A stretch of DNA of 7,559 nucleotides from Actinomycetota bacterium (lineage in GTDB: Bacteria; Actinomycetota; Acidimicrobiia; Acidimicrobiales; Acidimicrobiaceae): positions 1 through 7,559 of the forward strand of contig DAHVOF010000141.1 in NCBI GenBank assembly GCA_027318945.1. Reading direction: 5' to 3'. Shown piece by piece: positions 6,382-7,559 of the stretch (positions are counted from its first letter, which is position 1; every line of letters begins with the position of its first letter). The notes below the pieces were generated by a model that was given only the letters and a program-made list of their open reading frames with translations, did not search any database and was not told the origin of the DNA. Made by a program: the position numbers and the translations under genes.

Positions 6382-7194
6382 TCAATTAGCGGATCTAATT
6401 TCATGTAATTGTCTGGGCGATTCAAGAAAAGTTTTTAGCGTCGTTATAAAGCCCTGCGGGTTTTCCAAATTGCACAAGTGGCCGGCGGAGGGCACGATTG
6501 CAAATTTGGAGCCTGGGACCGAGTTGCTTAGAGCCCGCGTTCCCTCAAGTGCGGCGTCATGTTGACCGGCCATGAAAAGGGTGGGAACGTTCATATCTTC
6601 AAGTCCGGGGCGGAGGTCAAATGTTGAAAGTGCATAGGCTGAACCTATGAAGCCTTCGCGGGGTGTGGAGCGGACCATCTTGGCAACCCTCTTGATGACT
6701 GGGCTGTGAGATTTGAGCGTTTGCTCAGTGAACCACCTGTTGATGGTCTCGTCTACTATGGCGCTCATCCCTTCGGCTGAAACGACATCGATTCTTTCGA
6801 GCCATTGCTCGGTTGAGCTAGCGTTGGCTGCGGGACCGCAGTCGCAGACTACGAGCTTGTCGACGAGTTCAGGGTGCCGTTTTGCAAGCGTAAGGACGGT
6901 CATTCCGCCCATGGAAATTCCTATCAAGGATGCCCTTGAAATTTGGAGTGATTGCATAAGCGAGTAAAGATCGTCGGCAACCATGTCGATTGTGTACCGC
7001 CCTATCGGAACGTCGCTGAGCCCATGGCCCCTTTGGTCATACCTCAGAATTCGAAAGTGGCCTTTCAAAAAATTGATCTGACCATCCCAGAGTCCAGTGT
7101 CCGTTGCAACCGAGTTGGAAAATATCAGCCATGGCAGGTCGCAATCGCCATCAACCAAATAGTTCAGCTCGATCGCACCAATACTCGATCTCAT
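6382..7194 (-). CDS. PcaD-like alpha/beta hydrolase (3-oxoadipate enol-lactonase-like)
   Basis: A 270-residue cytoplasmic hydrolase closest in style to 3-oxoadipate enol-lactonase, which opens enol-lactones from aromatic ring cleavage. Landmarks: SNSVATDTGLWDGQ at 26-39, RYDQRGHGLSDVPIGRYTID at 51-70, nucleophile elbow G92-I93-S94-M95-G96-G97, lid segment around 125-195 with RWFT and DLRPGL, acid D213 in AGQHD, and H239 in AGHLCNLENP. The Ser94-Asp213-His239 triad is complete. Start: ATG 7194 has GAGGAG 8 nt upstream; a GTG at 7203 overlaps that ribosome site and is rejected. It is the first gene of the minus-strand operon, 48 nt ahead of the cupin dioxygenase. No other beta-ketoadipate gene (pcaB, pcaC, pcaIJ) is visible, so it more likely hydrolyses a lactone or ester made in this pathway than 3-oxoadipate enol-lactone. 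It is related to the serine-less hydrolase at 2172-2960. Confidence 0.87.
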   Translation of the reverse strand: MRSSIGAIELNYLVDGDCDLPWLIFSNSVATDTGLWDGQINFLKGHFRILRYDQRGHGLSDVPIGRYTIDMVADDLYSLMQSLQISRASLIGISMGGMTVLTLAKRHPELVDKLVVCDCGPAANASSTEQWLERIDVVSAEGMSAIVDETINRWFTEQTLKSHSPVIKRVAKMVRSTPREGFIGSAYALSTFDLRPGLEDMNVPTLFMAGQHDAALEGTRALSNSVPGSKFAIVPSAGHLCNLENPQGFITTLKTFLESPRQLHEIRSAN

Positions 7195-7202
7195 TACCAA
7201 CA

Positions 7203-7208
7203 CTCCTC
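7203..7208 (-). promoter_or_regulatory. Ribosome binding site of the PcaD-like gene
   Basis: GAGGAG on the minus strand, 8 nt before ATG 7194. It decides the start in favour of 7194 rather than the longer GTG frame. Confidence 0.7.
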
Positions 7209-7287
7209 GATGCGAGGTTCTCTGTTCTGGTGAATTGGCAATCTAAGAGCTGGAATCCCGGTATTTCTGAAAGTTGCTGAGTTCGGG

Positions 7288-7348
7288 ATTTTAGGGCCGA
7301 TTTATTTGACACCGAAGCAGGCTACATGTTGACAAGGCTACGGTGTCA
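7288..7348 (-). promoter_or_regulatory. Candidate operon promoter with flanking perfect inverted repeat
   Basis: On the minus strand TAAAAT (7293-7288, 5 of 6 to the -10 consensus) has no good -35 at the right distance, as in activator-dependent promoters. The positions near -30 and -63 are occupied by the two arms of a perfect 8-bp inverted repeat, TGACACCG (7307-7314) and CGGTGTCA (7341-7348), centred 34 bp apart. That layout resembles activator sites of LysR- or IclR-type regulators of catabolic operons. A transcript starting near 7281 would have a leader of about 87 nt. The regulator itself is not in the window unless it is the distant MerR. Confidence 0.4.
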
Positions 7349-7349
7349 C

Positions 7350-7393
7350 ATCGAGCGCTCACTAGTGGATGTAAACCACTCAAGAAGCTCGAT
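7350..7393. repeat. Nested inverted repeat upstream of the catabolic operon
   Basis: ATCGAGC (7350-7356) and GCTCGAT (7387-7393) are perfect 7-bp arms. They enclose a second perfect pair, AGTGG (7364-7368) and CCACT (7376-7380), with near-equal internal gaps of 7 and 6 nt. On the plus strand the outer arm runs into TTTTT, so it could also act as a plus-strand terminator, though no plus-strand gene precedes it. Protein-binding site or cruciform are other possibilities. Confidence 0.45.
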
Positions 7394-7413
7394 TTTTCAG
7401 GCCGCTGTACTCA

Positions 7414-7429
7414 GTGAACCTGCGTTCAC
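7414..7429. repeat. 16-bp dyad GTGAAC-N4-GTTCAC
   Basis: Perfect 6-bp arms around a 4-nt centre, the size of a regulator dimer site. A related half-pattern, GTGAAC-N5-GTTC, lies at 2145-2159 just before the serine-less hydrolase, so one regulator might serve both transcription units. The shared element is short and could be chance. Confidence 0.4.
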
Positions 7430-7534
7430 GACGTCAAGCCGGATTTGCTGCACACCCCCTCGGCAGTGTGATCAACCTACAACAAAAATAGTAAATTCAA
7501 AAAAAGTCTGTTTCACCAGTCAAGAACATTTTCA

Positions 7535-7548
7535 ATTGTTCAAACAAT
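7535..7548. repeat. 14-bp dyad ATTGTT-CA-AACAAT at the right edge
   Basis: Perfect 6-bp arms around a 2-nt centre in AT-rich DNA, a form common for operators of dimeric repressors. It lies about 350 nt upstream of the PcaD-like gene and probably belongs to a promoter for a gene beyond the window, or to the distant promoter candidate near 7520. Confidence 0.35.
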
Positions 7549-7559
7549 ATCACCATTGC

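Larger units (their letters stand above)
7195..7559. other. Gene-free upstream region of the catabolic operon
   Basis: These 365 nt hold no gene I can support. Besides the promoter and repeats listed separately there are CACAC (7451-7455) facing GTGTG (7466-7470), and an AT-rich segment from about 7480 to the edge. In that segment a minus-strand TTGACT (7524-7519) with TTGAAT 17 nt further on is a second, more distant promoter candidate. A divergent gene, perhaps the regulator, may start beyond 7559. A plus-strand frame from ATG 7326 stays open to the edge but its composition does not look like protein. Confidence 0.5.

Noticed and set aside
7195..7203. GTG 7203 as start of the PcaD-like hydrolase.
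   Set aside because: It overlaps the GAGGAG ribosome site that is correctly placed for ATG 7194.
7387..7397. Rho-independent terminator on the plus strand (GCTCGA followed by TTTTT).
   Set aside because: The arms are 30 nt apart with an interrupted stem, and no plus-strand gene lies upstream to terminate; kept only as a nested repeat.
7326..7559. A plus-strand frame from ATG 7326 that stays open to the right edge (78 codons).
   Set aside because: Its residue composition (Cys-, Thr- and Gln-rich, no hydrophobic pattern) is not protein-like, it runs through several inverted repeats, and its ribosome site is weak. It cannot be excluded as the start of a divergent gene.
1..7559. tRNA/rRNA genes, CRISPR arrays, insertion sequences or transposase remnants.
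   Set aside because: No cloverleaf, spaced direct repeats, transposase motifs or paired terminal repeats with target duplications were seen on either strand.

Overview
This 7.56 kb window is dense, ordinary-looking bacterial DNA of roughly balanced base composition. It holds seven protein genes and no RNA gene, mobile element or CRISPR array that I can see. The DHA2-type transporter and MerR regulator read most like actinobacterial proteins, and the base composition is modest for that phylum, so a mid-GC actinomycete such as an acidimicrobial lineage is my best guess. That guess rests on protein style from memory and is weak.

Left part, plus strand (1-2960): the 3' portion of a 14-helix DHA2-type MFS exporter that runs off the left edge, a MerR-family regulator 34 nt behind it (probably one transcript), a 157-nt gap with small dyads, then an alpha/beta hydrolase whose nucleophile-elbow serine is replaced by alanine.

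Right part, minus strand (7194 down to 3035): four genes in one direction, probably an aromatic or cyclic-acid degradation operon. In order of transcription they are a PcaD-like (3-oxoadipate enol-lactonase-like) hydrolase with an intact triad, a two-cupin gentisate 1,2-dioxygenase-like ring-cleavage enzyme, a fumarylacetoacetate-hydrolase (FAH) family enzyme with variant active-site positions, and a 4,5-dihydroxyphthalate-decarboxylase-like protein with a periplasmic-binding-protein fold. The plus-strand hydrolase converges on the end of this operon.

How they may work together (inference): a hydroxylated aromatic acid is decarboxylated, or otherwise handled, by the last gene product; the cupin dioxygenase opens the ring; and the two hydrolytic enzymes (lactonase-like and FAH-like) process the product. 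No maleylpyruvate isomerase, ring hydroxylase or CoA ligase lies in the window, so this is not a textbook gentisate operon. A lactone-forming ring cleavage like that described for 5-nitrosalicylate is one analogue. The MFS protein and MerR regulator could serve the same substrate or be unrelated.

The 365 nt upstream of the operon contain a closely packed series of inverted repeats, and the two longer gaps within the operon also contain stem-loops, so regulation is probably layered. The most interesting items are the serine-less alpha/beta hydrolase beside a serine-containing relative, and the unassigned four-enzyme catabolic module with variant active-site residues.
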